Positions 1-7,022 are shown, numbered from the stretch's first letter. The stretch: DNA of 8,407 bases from Candidatus Kapaibacterium sp. (GCA_030830285.1 JAURNF010000174.1:1-8407); one strand, 5' to 3'. Numbers and translations are program-made. The notes: generated from the letters alone by a model not told the origin.

Positions 1-1106
1 CAAACGTCATGCTGGCTGGGGGCTTCTCCTTCGATGGCATTACGCGTTCAACCGATGGCGGAGCTACATGGAAGCGCGCGCTCAACGATACAACTGGCAA
101 CGGGCGCATGTGGTTTGTCTCCGAGGCCATCCTTGAATCGCATGATAATCCCGGCACGTTCTACGCGGCACGCGGTTCTAGCAATAATGGAATCTGGCGG
201 AGCACAGACAACGGAGCTAAATGGGATAGCATCAGCGTTATCTCACGCGGCATCACACAGCAGTTGTGCACGATTGCTCAACGTCCGGACAGCGGCAACG
301 TGTTCTTTCTCGGTGTAAAGGGTGGACGTATTCTTCGGTCGGAGGATCGGTGCCTCACTTGGCGTCCAGTGCCCGTGCTCAATGGTGCAACGAGCATCAA
401 GGGTGATGCTGAGATTCCGAAGATCGTGTTCTCTCGTGAAGATCCACGAATTGGATACGCGGTAGTGTCCGCCACGTCACCTGACTCACTTGGCAACAAT
501 GGCGGCGTGTTAGCAACAGTCGATGGTGGAGCAACATGGAATCGCGTCGGATTTCCAGACACCAGCTTCTGGTCGGTCGAGGTTACGGACGTCCCTACCA
601 ACGTTGTTGTCGGTGGATTCCGGATCTCAAACCGTCCGACGGTGTTGGTCGGAGATGGCCTGATCTACTCGTCTTCAACAGGTGGAGCAACCTGGGATCG
701 GTTCGATAACATCGTCTGGGGACAGAACGAACTCGACGACACACTGCGCAACGCTTGGGTATTGCGATTCGAACCAGTCCTGCGCAAACTCTATCTAGCG
801 GCAGGCACAGGGACGTTTGTATACGACGTACCCGTCAGCGTAGACGAATCCACTGTTACAGAGCATCATGCTTCGCTCTCATGTACGATCGATGGCGCAA
901 TGCTTATCGTTCGTGATCGCGAGCCTCATTCGCACGCAACTACCTGGGCGCTGTACTCGATGCAGGGTACACGCGTTGCCCATGGCAACGTGACGGATGC
1001 AAGCCAAGAGCGCATCAACACGTCAGAGTTACCACAAGGCAGATATCTGCTCACGTGGGGCGATGATCAACGGTTCCGGACGGCGCACGTAGCGATTGTG
1101 CGCTAA
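1..1106 (+). CDS. Secreted Asp-box repeat protein with T9SS-type C-terminal domain (5' partial)
   Basis: The reading frame is open to the window edge, so the first in-frame ATG (position 9) is probably not the true start. Counting from that ATG there are 365 residues. Five Asp-box/BNR-like motifs (S-x-D-x-G-x-T-W) are visible at residues 14-21, 65-72, 111-118, 170-177 and 222-229. The last has Thr in place of Asp, and the second and third are degenerate at the Thr or Gly positions. Such motifs sit in beta-propeller blades of sialidase/sortilin/YCF48-like folds. From about residue 285 a beta-rich tail follows, with an L-x-x-G-x-Y-L-L element near residues 344-351 and a short basic end, resembling the type IX secretion (Por) sorting domain. 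The protein is therefore probably exported and then cell-surface bound or released. No catalytic residues can be assigned; a structural or adhesive propeller is as likely as an enzyme. Confidence 0.82.
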   Translation, partial: NVMLAGGFSFDGITRSTDGGATWKRALNDTTGNGRMWFVSEAILESHDNPGTFYAARGSSNNGIWRSTDNGAKWDSISVISRGITQQLCTIAQRPDSGNVFFLGVKGGRILRSEDRCLTWRPVPVLNGATSIKGDAEIPKIVFSREDPRIGYAVVSATSPDSLGNNGGVLATVDGGATWNRVGFPDTSFWSVEVTDVPTNVVVGGFRISNRPTVLVGDGLIYSSSTGGATWDRFDNIVWGQNELDDTLRNAWVLRFEPVLRKLYLAAGTGTFVYDVPVSVDESTVTEHHASLSCTIDGAMLIVRDREPHSHATTWALYSMQGTRVAHGNVTDASQERINTSELPQGRYLLTWGDDQRFRTAHVAIVR

Positions 1107-1113
1107 GCCTGCA

Positions 1114-2133
1114 TTACATCGTAAGGTCCGTATCGACCTTGTCCAACACAACCGTGTTGTCGAGCGAGCCGAGGCGATCAATGCTGCATGTGACGACATC
1201 ACCCGGCTTCAACCACCATGCTGGATCGTATACCTTTGAGCCGTTGAGTTCGAGGAAGCATCCAGTTCCACATGTTCCGCTGCCGATTACGTCACCAGGA
1301 TACAGCGTAACGCCGTACGATGCGCGCTCGATGATCTGCGCGAACGTCCACGTCATGTCCTTGACATTTCCACGCGATACTTCTGTTCCGTTGATGACGG
1401 TCGTCATACCAAGGTCGTACTGATTGCCGACTGGTGTCGATGTTGTCACATCAGCCAGTTCGTCGAGTGTTACCAGCCACGGACCCAGCGTTGTCGCAAA
1501 GTCCTTGCCCTTGGCCGGACCGAGGTTGAGCTTCATTTCGAGCATCTGCAGGTCACGCGCACTCCAGTCATTCATCACCATCAGACCAGCAACATATGCA
1601 TCAGCATCAGCTGCCTTGATGTTACGCCCCTGCTTTCCAATGACAATCGCACACTCAAGTTCGAAGTCGAGCTTTCCGAGATGGAGATCCTGTACATGCA
1701 CATCACCCGGACCTGACACCGCCTGGTGGTTTGTGAAGTAGAAGATCGGAATCATGTCGAACTCTGGAATCATCTCAACACCGCGGTTACGTCGTGCAGC
1801 TTCCACGTGCTGTCGGAACGCATAGCCATCGCGCATGGACGTTGGGTGTGGGACTGGAGAGCACAACACTGTTCCCTCTTGCGGCACAGAAACGCTCTGC
1901 TGCGTTGCTGCATCTGCAACAAGGAACCACGACATCACGCTGCGAGCATCGTGCATTGCGTCCTCACCTGCACGCAAGAACCCAAGCATCTCCGATGGCA
2001 TGTCTGCACAAGCTAGCCGCACATTACCCTGACTGCGTGCCGCTGTATGAGCTGTTGCGCAATCGATGATACGGTCAGCAGCAAGGATTCCAAGACGTTC
2101 CGAGCCATGTGCGAGATACGTTACGAGTTTCAT
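1114..2133 (-). CDS. Fumarylacetoacetate hydrolase (FAH) family protein
   Basis: The 339-residue product matches the short bacterial class of fumarylacetoacetases, which cleave fumarylacetoacetate to fumarate and acetoacetate in the last step of tyrosine/homogentisate breakdown in the cytosol. The active-site residues known from the mouse enzyme have counterparts here. Metal ligands are Asp102, Glu158 and Glu160 (F-E-L-E) and Asp189 (M-N-D-W-S-A-R). His109 is the general-base histidine, seven residues after Asp102 as in mouse. Arg193, Lys210 and Thr214 (G-K-D-F-A-T-T) line the pocket. The loop carrying mouse Glu364 is shortened, so substrate specificity is less certain, and another FAH-fold activity such as an acylpyruvase is possible. 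No other tyrosine-degradation gene is in the window. The ATG at 2133 fits a promoter box about 28 bp upstream; there is no Shine-Dalgarno match. It converges with gene 1, with 7 bp between the stop codons. Confidence 0.88.
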   Translation of the reverse strand: MKLVTYLAHGSERLGILAADRIIDCATAHTAARSQGNVRLACADMPSEMLGFLRAGEDAMHDARSVMSWFLVADAATQQSVSVPQEGTVLCSPVPHPTSMRDGYAFRQHVEAARRNRGVEMIPEFDMIPIFYFTNHQAVSGPGDVHVQDLHLGKLDFELECAIVIGKQGRNIKAADADAYVAGLMVMNDWSARDLQMLEMKLNLGPAKGKDFATTLGPWLVTLDELADVTTSTPVGNQYDLGMTTVINGTEVSRGNVKDMTWTFAQIIERASYGVTLYPGDVIGSGTCGTGCFLELNGSKVYDPAWWLKPGDVVTCSIDRLGSLDNTVVLDKVDTDLTM

Positions 2134-2160
2134 GATGTGTCCAGTTCAAAGAAAGTGTCA

Positions 2161-2190
2161 CAAACTTACGACAAGGGCCCGCTGAGGCAA
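2161..2190 (-). promoter_or_regulatory. Putative Bacteroidota-type promoter of the FAH gene
   Basis: On the minus strand TAAGTTTG (2168-2161) is an exact match to the Bacteroidota -7 box TAnnTTTG. A TTG (2190-2188) lies 19 bp upstream, within the usual -33 to -7 spacing. Initiation would fall near 2154, giving a leader of about 20 nt before the ATG at 2133. The -33 triplet sits in the loop of the hairpin at 2175-2208. The consensus is established for Bacteroides; its use in this organism is inferred. Confidence 0.5.
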
Positions 2191-2208
2191 GAAAACCCCA
2201 GCAGGCCC
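2175..2208 (-). terminator. Strong RNA hairpin after the glycosyltransferase gene, probable terminator
   Basis: Read on the minus strand, GGGCCUGCUGGGG pairs with CCUCAGCGGGCCC as an uninterrupted 13-bp stem with two G-U wobbles and an 8-nt loop (UUUUCUUG). On the plus strand the same two positions would be A-C mismatches, so the fold belongs to the minus-strand transcript. That transcript comes from the glycosyltransferase operon, whose last stop is at 2247. The following bases (UUGUCGUAAGUUUGU) are only moderately U-rich, so this may be an imperfect intrinsic terminator or a 3'-end stabilising hairpin. Confidence 0.6.
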
Positions 2209-2246
2209 ATGATTGTGTCTACATGTACTGACGCCGTGTGTTCGTA

Positions 2247-3701
2247 TTAGCGTCCAAGTGCGTGGCGCAGCGAGAGCGTTCCCACAGTGCCGAATCCGAT
2301 AAGGAACATCAACTGGAATGGAATCGCAGCAATCTCGAGATACGAGATCGATGTGAAGATGCCGAACACAAAGTATGCTGCGAGTGCGAGTTCTACGACA
2401 ACGATCCAGCTGATCTTCTTTTGTACGTAGCGCTTCTTGCGCCATTCGTCGTTGTTTGCCTCAATCTTGTACTTCGGTGTACGCTTAAACTCTGTCTTAT
2501 GGCCAACAAGCGCCTCAAACACTGCACGTGTGTTATTGACGGCCAGACCCATTGATCCTGCCATGAAGACTGGGAACAAGAGCAAGCGGCGTTGCCAGTC
2601 GAGGTGAATCGCACGTTGTGCGTATGTATAGAACAGGAACGTCGAGATGCTCGCCAGAACGAAGATGGACATCATCGAGAAGAACGCATCGTAGCCACCC
2701 ACCTCGTTCTTAATGATCACGATCGGCACATTCAGGAATGCCACCATCATGATGAACGGGAACACAATGTTGCTTGTCAGGTGCACGGTGCATTCAAGCT
2801 TGTGCTTGAGTGTGAGCTTGCTCCGCCATACCGCCGGGAGAAGCTTCTTGGCAGTCTCCACAGCACCCTTCGTCCAGCGGAACTGCTGTGTCTTAAGCGA
2901 ATTGATATCGGCTGGAAGCTCAGCTGGTGATGTTACGTCATTGAGGAAGACAAAACGCCATCCGTTAAGCTGCGCGCGGTACGAGAGATCAAGGTCTTCA
3001 GCGAGCGTATCGCTGTGCCAATTGCCTGCGTCGATAATCGTCGCCTTGCGCCAGACGCCGCCCGTACCATTGAAGTTGATAAAGAAGCCAGCCTTGTGAC
3101 GGATTTGCTGTTCGATCACAAAATGTCCGTCAAGCGCGAGTGCCTGTGCACGAGTGAGGAATGAATACTCCTCGTTGAGGTGCTCCCAGCGTGTCTGCAC
3201 CATACCAATCTCGGGATCTGCGAAATACGGCACAGTCTTCATCAAGAAGTCTGGGTGCGGCACGAAGTCTGCATCAAAGATTGCAATGTACTCGCCCCGT
3301 GCAACTGCAAGACCCTCCTTGAGTGCACCCGCCTTGTACCCCTGACGGTTCGTGCGATGAATATGCTTGATATCAAATCCCTCGAGCTGGAATCGTTCTG
3401 CCAGCTTCTTTGAGAGATCGAATGTCTCGTCTGTTGAATCGTCGAGCAATTGAATCTCGAGACGATCCTTTGGGTAATCGATCGCGCACACTGCTTCGAC
3501 CAGTCGATCGACAACATACAGTTCGTTATAGAACGGCAGCTGGATCGTTACCAGCGGGAGCTCATCTGTCGCAACAGGCGGGTCCTTATGGGTGATCTTC
3601 TGCGTCTTGTGATAATAGTAGATCATCACAAGGCCGTGCAAACCAAATGCAAAGAGCACGCACAGCGAGAGGAAGTAGGCGCCGAGGAGGAAGTCTTCCA
3701 T
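2247..3701 (-). CDS. Cellulose-synthase-like family 2 glycosyltransferase, membrane-bound
   Basis: A processive GT2 enzyme that would transfer sugars from a nucleotide donor at the cytoplasmic face and extrude the polymer through its own membrane channel. With the ATG at 3701 it has 484 residues. One N-terminal membrane helix (about 5-29) precedes the catalytic domain. That domain carries D-D-S (87-89), D-A-D (143-145), A-E-D-L-D (234-238, the TED position with Ala for Thr) and Q-Q-F-R-W (272-276). About five further hydrophobic segments follow (roughly 307-329, 337-361, 371-391, 431-453, 456-477). There is no PilZ domain. The product is unknown: beta-glucan, mannan-like or another beta-linked polymer. 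A GTG at 3764 adds 21 residues and overlaps the lptE stop as GTGA. I prefer the ATG because, from memory, homologues begin just before the first helix. It is last in an operon with the LptE-like and MBL-fold genes. Confidence 0.88.
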   Translation of the reverse strand: MEDFLLGAYFLSLCVLFAFGLHGLVMIYYYHKTQKITHKDPPVATDELPLVTIQLPFYNELYVVDRLVEAVCAIDYPKDRLEIQLLDDSTDETFDLSKKLAERFQLEGFDIKHIHRTNRQGYKAGALKEGLAVARGEYIAIFDADFVPHPDFLMKTVPYFADPEIGMVQTRWEHLNEEYSFLTRAQALALDGHFVIEQQIRHKAGFFINFNGTGGVWRKATIIDAGNWHSDTLAEDLDLSYRAQLNGWRFVFLNDVTSPAELPADINSLKTQQFRWTKGAVETAKKLLPAVWRSKLTLKHKLECTVHLTSNIVFPFIMMVAFLNVPIVIIKNEVGGYDAFFSMMSIFVLASISTFLFYTYAQRAIHLDWQRRLLLFPVFMAGSMGLAVNNTRAVFEALVGHKTEFKRTPKYKIEANNDEWRKKRYVQKKISWIVVVELALAAYFVFGIFTSISYLEIAAIPFQLMFLIGFGTVGTLSLRHALGR

Positions 3702-3760
3702 GGACGGAATTGAACCCTGGTGGTACAAGAGCAAACGAAATGTCTTCGGGAGAAGACCGC

Positions 3761-4297
3761 TCACCAGTCGGAGACAACCGCAAGGAGAATGTCATCGGCG
3801 ATGCGTCGGATGGCACGATCAGCAGCACTGCGTCTGCCCTCGGTTGCCTCGGCAACATCATAGACGTCGGAATTTTCGAACGTCTTCTTCCACACTACCT
3901 TGTTTTTCACCGCATCGAAGTACTCAACTTCGACCGCGACGACGATGCGACGTTGACGTTCCAGATCGCCTGTTTGAATCGTGACAATTTGATCTTGTAC
4001 ACGAGTAAGCACGGTAGAGATCCGGGCATCACCGTTGTCTTCAACTACCTGAACGGTGTTGTCGCTTCGGAATCTTCGCACGAGCGTTTCCGTACAGAAC
4101 TCGCGAAACGTGGGATCTCCAAATCCACTACGATCGATAACAGAGCCAATCGAAATCGTAGCGATGTGATCAGGAACACTTCCCCCGCGGAACGAGTAGC
4201 ACGATGTCAGCGCACATGCGATGAGCACCAAAGCACCATGCGAAACTAGATGACGAACGGTGCTGACTTCATGAAGGAAGAATGAAAGGTTTTTCAT
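3761..4297 (-). CDS. lptE: LptE-like LPS-assembly lipoprotein
   Basis: A predicted outer-membrane lipoprotein of 178 residues. The N-terminus has a hydrophobic stretch (about 21-29) and a lipobox L-T-S-C with the acylated cysteine at residue 33. The mature start C-Y-S-F-R-G-G-S-V-P is the pattern seen in Bacteroidota LptE proteins. So are the following T-I-S-I strand, the F-x-T-E-x-L helix (F67 to L72), the acidic D-N-G-D-A segment before a beta strand, and a terminal S-D-W. LptE plugs the LptD barrel that places lipopolysaccharide in the outer leaflet; LptD is not in the window. The ATG overlaps the MBL-fold stop codon as ATGA and has a purine-rich ribosome site 6 nt upstream. The 20-residue n-region before the hydrophobic core is long for a lipoprotein signal. 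The family call rests on recognised sequence pattern, not on a search. Confidence 0.8.
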   Translation of the reverse strand: MKNLSFFLHEVSTVRHLVSHGALVLIACALTSCYSFRGGSVPDHIATISIGSVIDRSGFGDPTFREFCTETLVRRFRSDNTVQVVEDNGDARISTVLTRVQDQIVTIQTGDLERQRRIVVAVEVEYFDAVKNKVVWKKTFENSDVYDVAEATEGRRSAADRAIRRIADDILLAVVSDW

Positions 4298-4944
4298 CGT
4301 GTTCCCTCTCCCACAAATGGGTTCGTGCGGCGCTCGTGACCGATGGTAGTTGTTGGTCCATGACCAGGGAAAACTTGGTAGTCGTCGTCAAGAAGAAAGA
4401 GCACGTTGCGGATTGATTGCAGCAGAGTTTCTTCATCGCCCCCTGGCAAATCAACACGTCCGATGCTGCCAGCAAACAGGGTGTCTCCGGCAAACACGCG
4501 CCGTGTGGCATCATCGACGAAACATACACCGCCCTCGGTGTGTCCCGGAGTGTGCAGCACGCGGAGCGAGCCAGCGCCGCTCGGCGTTACAAGCGTCGTG
4601 GCATTGGTGATGCACTCGACCTCGTCAACGGGATCGATCGTGAATGGGAGCGGCCAGATGGTGTGCTTCATTGGGTCAGTAAGCCGGTAGAGATCCGCCT
4701 GATGGACCACCACGCGAGCACCTGTGGCACGCTGGAGCTCGGCACAATCGGCCGTATGATCCCAGTGCGTATGCGTCAAGAGGATATCCGTGATCCGCAC
4801 ACCCAGGCGCTGTGCTTCGGCCATGACCGTTGCAGCCGATTGAAACGGCGCATCGACCACGTAGGCCGTGCCGGTGCTGGGCGAGCTTACCATGTAGCAC
4901 CAGGTGGCTACAGGTGGACATTCGAGGGCGAACACTGAGGTCAT
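4294..4944 (-). CDS. MBL-fold metallo-hydrolase, glyoxalase II-like
   Basis: A 216-residue cytosolic metallo-beta-lactamase-fold hydrolase. The full binuclear metal site is visible: H58-T-H60-W-D62-H63, His135 (H-T-P-G-H-T-E-G), Asp154 (F-A-G-D-T-L-F) and His195 (P-G-H-G-P-T-T). The G-R-V-D-L-P-G-G-D stretch (162-170) and the E-R-R-T-N-P-F end are typical of the short YcbL-like branch related to hydroxyacylglutathione hydrolase. The likely reaction is hydrolysis of a thioester such as S-lactoylglutathione or another low-molecular-weight-thiol ester, but the substrate cannot be read from sequence. Length is normal for this branch, which lacks the C-terminal substrate domain of classical glyoxalase II. 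It is first in the operon with lptE and the glycosyltransferase, and is divergent from nuoA with 78 bp between starts. Confidence 0.87.
   Translation of the reverse strand: MTSVFALECPPVATWCYMVSSPSTGTAYVVDAPFQSAATVMAEAQRLGVRITDILLTHTHWDHTADCAELQRATGARVVVHQADLYRLTDPMKHTIWPLPFTIDPVDEVECITNATTLVTPSGAGSLRVLHTPGHTEGGVCFVDDATRRVFAGDTLFAGSIGRVDLPGGDEETLLQSIRNVLFLLDDDYQVFPGHGPTTTIGHERRTNPFVGEGTR
4304..4312 (-). promoter_or_regulatory. Ribosome binding site of the lptE-like gene
   Basis: On the minus strand GGGAGAGGG ends 6 nt before the ATG at 4297. It is the clearest Shine-Dalgarno-like sequence in the window; most other starts here have none. It lies inside the last codons of the MBL-fold gene and supports the ATGA-overlapping start. 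Confidence 0.5.
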
Positions 4945-4964
4945 GCACGAAGTTACGGACAGCG

Positions 4965-4995
4965 CTGGATGGAACCTGTGCGGATTGTATCTTTG
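4965..4995 (+). promoter_or_regulatory. Putative promoter of nuoAB-anmK
   Basis: TATCTTTG at 4988-4995 matches TAnnTTTG exactly. The -33 region is weak: CTG at 4965-4967, one base off TTG, 20 bp upstream. Initiation would fall near 5001, about 20 nt before the ATG at 5023. That makes the in-frame ATG at 4969 unlikely as the nuoA start. The promoter is inferred from consensus only. Confidence 0.45.
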
Positions 4996-5022
4996 TTGTC
5001 GTCATCAACCAATACACGCGCC

Positions 5023-5394
5023 ATGGAACAAGCTCCAACCGTTGTCAACTACGTACCACTGATGATCATGATCGTCATTGGTATCATTTTCGGTCTGACG
5101 AACATTTTCGCGGCTGAATTTCTCGGACCGCGTAAAAGCACACGTGCCAAGCTCTCTACCTACGAATCCGGTATGGAGCCAGTGAAGACAGCTCGCGAGC
5201 GCTTCACGGTGAAGTTCTATCTCGTGGCGATGATGTTCATTCTGTTCGACATCGAAATCGTGTTCATGTATCCGTGGGCTGTGCAAATGCGCGAGCTCGG
5301 TGGGTATGGTCTTGCAGCCATGGTCCTCTTCATGGTACTTCTGTTCAGTGGCTACCTCTACGTAATTAAGAAAGGTGCTCTCCGATGGGATTGA
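5023..5394 (+). CDS. nuoA: NADH-quinone oxidoreductase subunit A
   Basis: Membrane subunit of respiratory complex I (mitochondrial ND3), at the junction of the peripheral and membrane arms near the quinone site. The 123-residue product has three hydrophobic helices (about 8-30, 62-86 and 95-115). The conserved loop T-Y-E-S-G-M-E-P follows helix 1, then the highly conserved block R-F-T-V-K-F-Y-L with F-D-I-E at 75-78, whose acidic residues are conserved in the family. The first in-frame ATG at 4969 would add 18 polar residues unlike the family and lies upstream of the proposed promoter box, so I chose 5023. The last 10 bp overlap nuoB in another frame, suggesting translational coupling. Confidence 0.95.
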   Translation: MEQAPTVVNYVPLMIMIVIGIIFGLTNIFAAEFLGPRKSTRAKLSTYESGMEPVKTARERFTVKFYLVAMMFILFDIEIVFMYPWAVQMRELGGYGLAAMVLFMVLLFSGYLYVIKKGALRWD

Positions 5395-5918
5395 ACGAGC
5401 AAATCGCGCGCGACGGTTTTGTTACCACAACAGTCGAATCCCTTGTCACATGGGCTCAGAAGAATTCCCTATGGCCGATGCCGATGGGTATCTCATGCTG
5501 CGCTATTGAGATGATGGCCTTTGGTGGTCCCCGTGCTGATTCGTCACGATTTGGTTCAGAACGCTTCTCGTTCTCACCACGTCAGGCCGACCTCATGATC
5601 GTTGCTGGTACGGTGACGTACAAGATGGCATGGGTCGTGAAGAAGGTATGGGATCAAATGCCTGATCCAAAGTGGTGCATCGCCATGGGCGTGTGCACAT
5701 CTACGGGCGGTATGTTCCGCTCATACCCTGTTGTGCAGGGTATCGATCAGTTCCTTCCTGTCGACGCCTACGTGTCGGGTTGCCCGCCACGTCCAGAAGC
5801 GCTCATGAAGGCCCTTATGTACATCCAAGAGAAGGTTGATCGTTCAAAGCCACAGCTGATCAATCTCGGCAAGGACACGGGCGATGTGCGTCGTTCTGAC
5901 CTCATCGTAACACCGTAA
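5385..5918 (+). CDS. nuoB: NADH-quinone oxidoreductase subunit B
   Basis: Peripheral-arm subunit of complex I that holds the terminal iron-sulfur cluster N2, which passes electrons to quinone. The 177-residue product keeps all four N2 ligands: the tandem Cys38-Cys39 (G-I-S-C-C-A-I-E), Cys104 (G-V-C-T-S-T-G-G) and Cys133 (S-G-C-P-P-R-P-E). Other hallmarks are S-P-R-Q-A-D-L-M-I-V-A-G-T-V-T (64-78) and V-V-Q-G-I-D (116-121). Cys98, in K-W-C-I-A-M-G where the E. coli protein has Val, is an extra non-ligand cysteine. The ATG overlaps nuoA by 10 bp. The stop overlaps the anmK start as TAATG rather than leading into nuoC, so the rest of complex I must be encoded elsewhere. Confidence 0.96.
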   Translation: MGLNEQIARDGFVTTTVESLVTWAQKNSLWPMPMGISCCAIEMMAFGGPRADSSRFGSERFSFSPRQADLMIVAGTVTYKMAWVVKKVWDQMPDPKWCIAMGVCTSTGGMFRSYPVVQGIDQFLPVDAYVSGCPPRPEALMKALMYIQEKVDRSKPQLINLGKDTGDVRRSDLIVTP

Positions 5919-7012
5919 TGCTCGTTGCCGGAATCATGACGGGCACGTCGCTCGATGCGATCGACGTAGCTGTATGCGACATTCAACACAAGGGAGACCG
6001 CCACGCGATCTCCCTTGTTGCATTTTCGACGCATCCCTACGCAGACGAGACGATCGCGATGATTCGCGCCGCTGTATCCGAGCAGGCCACAATGGAGGCG
6101 TTGAGTGACATTCCGTTTGCTCTGGCACGTGATTACGCAGCAGCACTGAGCGAGCTCGTCACATCGCATGCAATCGAAGCGGTCGCGATCCACGGACAGA
6201 CCCTTTGGCACAACCCGCCTGTATCAACATGGCAGGCAGCATCGGGTCCGGCGCTCTCTGCACTTATCAATCTGCCAGTCATCTCGAACTTTCGTGATGC
6301 TGATGTTGCGCTCGGCGGACAAGGGGCTCCCCTCGTTCCGATCTTCGATGCAGCAACACTCGCCAACGACCATGATGTGGTGGCGCTGAACATTGGGGGT
6401 ATGGCCAACATCACGATCCTGCCCGCGCATGCGGAGCATTATGCAATTCGGGCATTTGATACCGGACCCGGAAATGTGTGGATCGATGCTGCTTCGCGCA
6501 TCACGTTTGGAATGTCCTACGATTCCAATGGCGCAACGGCTCGCGCAGGTGTTGTGATGAAGCCCTTCTTCGAGGAGATGACTCGTATGCCCTACTTCGC
6601 AGCCGAACCACCGAAATCTACAGGACGTGAGATGTTCTCCGAGGCTGAGGCACGCCGCCTCATCACGCGATTCGCTCACCCATCTGCCCCCCTCGAAGAC
6701 GTCGTTACAACGATGACAGAACTTACGGCATGGTCAATTGCAGACCACATTCGACGCTATGCACCAACCACAGCATCGATTGTTGCTGCTGGAGGGGGCG
6801 TGCGCAACACGTATCTGATGGAGCGCTTGGCGCATCACTGTGCCGAGGCTGGACTCAATCTGACGCTCTCTGAATACCCCCACGCTCAGGCGAAGGAAGC
6901 CATGGCGTTCGCCTATCTCGGTTGGCTCACCCTCGAGGATCTCCCAGGCAATCTTCCAAGTGTGACGGGTGCTCAACGGAGCGCCGTCCTCGGCACGATA
7001 GCACGTGCATAA
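5918..7012 (+). CDS. anmK: Anhydro-N-acetylmuramic acid kinase
   Basis: Cytosolic kinase of peptidoglycan recycling that hydrolyses the 1,6-anhydro ring of anhMurNAc and phosphorylates it to MurNAc-6-phosphate, the substrate of the MurQ etherase. The 364 residues match the family length (E. coli 369). Visible motifs are the N-terminal phosphate loop G-I-M-T-G-T-S-L-D (5-13), H-G-Q-T (92-95), R-D-A-D-V-A-L-G-G-Q-G-A-P-L-V (126-140), L-N-I-G-G-M-A-N-I-T (157-166) and F-D-T-G-P-G-N (180-186) with the likely catalytic Asp181. G-G-G-V-R-N (292-297) and the C-terminal K-E-A-M-A-F-A with P-S-V-T-G-A (347-352) complete the set. Met-Thr replaces the usual Met-Ser in the first motif, and Ala replaces Gly after Asp13. 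The gene is joined to nuoB by a 1-bp TAATG overlap. murQ is not in the window. Confidence 0.95.
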   Translation: MLVAGIMTGTSLDAIDVAVCDIQHKGDRHAISLVAFSTHPYADETIAMIRAAVSEQATMEALSDIPFALARDYAAALSELVTSHAIEAVAIHGQTLWHNPPVSTWQAASGPALSALINLPVISNFRDADVALGGQGAPLVPIFDAATLANDHDVVALNIGGMANITILPAHAEHYAIRAFDTGPGNVWIDAASRITFGMSYDSNGATARAGVVMKPFFEEMTRMPYFAAEPPKSTGREMFSEAEARRLITRFAHPSAPLEDVVTTMTELTAWSIADHIRRYAPTTASIVAAGGGVRNTYLMERLAHHCAEAGLNLTLSEYPHAQAKEAMAFAYLGWLTLEDLPGNLPSVTGAQRSAVLGTIARA

Positions 7013-7022
7013 CTCACCTTGC

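Noticed and set aside
1144..1159. CAACAC-N4-GTGTTG inverted repeat as a terminator for the Asp-box gene
   Set aside because: It is only 6 bp with no T-run, and lies inside FAH codons that encode a plausible protein segment.
3647..4249. Plus-strand open frame of 200 codons
   Set aside because: It lies antisense to the LptE-like gene and the start of the glycosyltransferase, both with clear motifs. Its translation shows no recognisable domain and looks like a shadow frame.
4417..4938. Plus-strand open frame of 173 codons
   Set aside because: It is fully antisense to the MBL-fold gene, whose complete metal site shows that the minus strand is coding.
4948..4955. TAACTTCG on the minus strand as a -7 box for the MBL-fold operon
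   Set aside because: It has one mismatch to TAnnTTTG and ends only 3 bp before the ATG, so it would require a leaderless message; not enough support.
4969..5022. Longer nuoA start at the ATG at 4969
   Set aside because: It adds 18 polar residues not seen in the family and would start upstream of the proposed -7 box at 4988-4995.
5070..5290. Possible truncation or fusion of nuoA
   Set aside because: Length and three membrane helices are normal. The E-S-G loop (instead of E-C-G) also occurs in E. coli NuoA.
6224..6679. Minus-strand open frame of 151 codons
   Set aside because: It is antisense to the catalytic core of anmK, and its Cys/Arg/His-rich translation is typical of a shadow.
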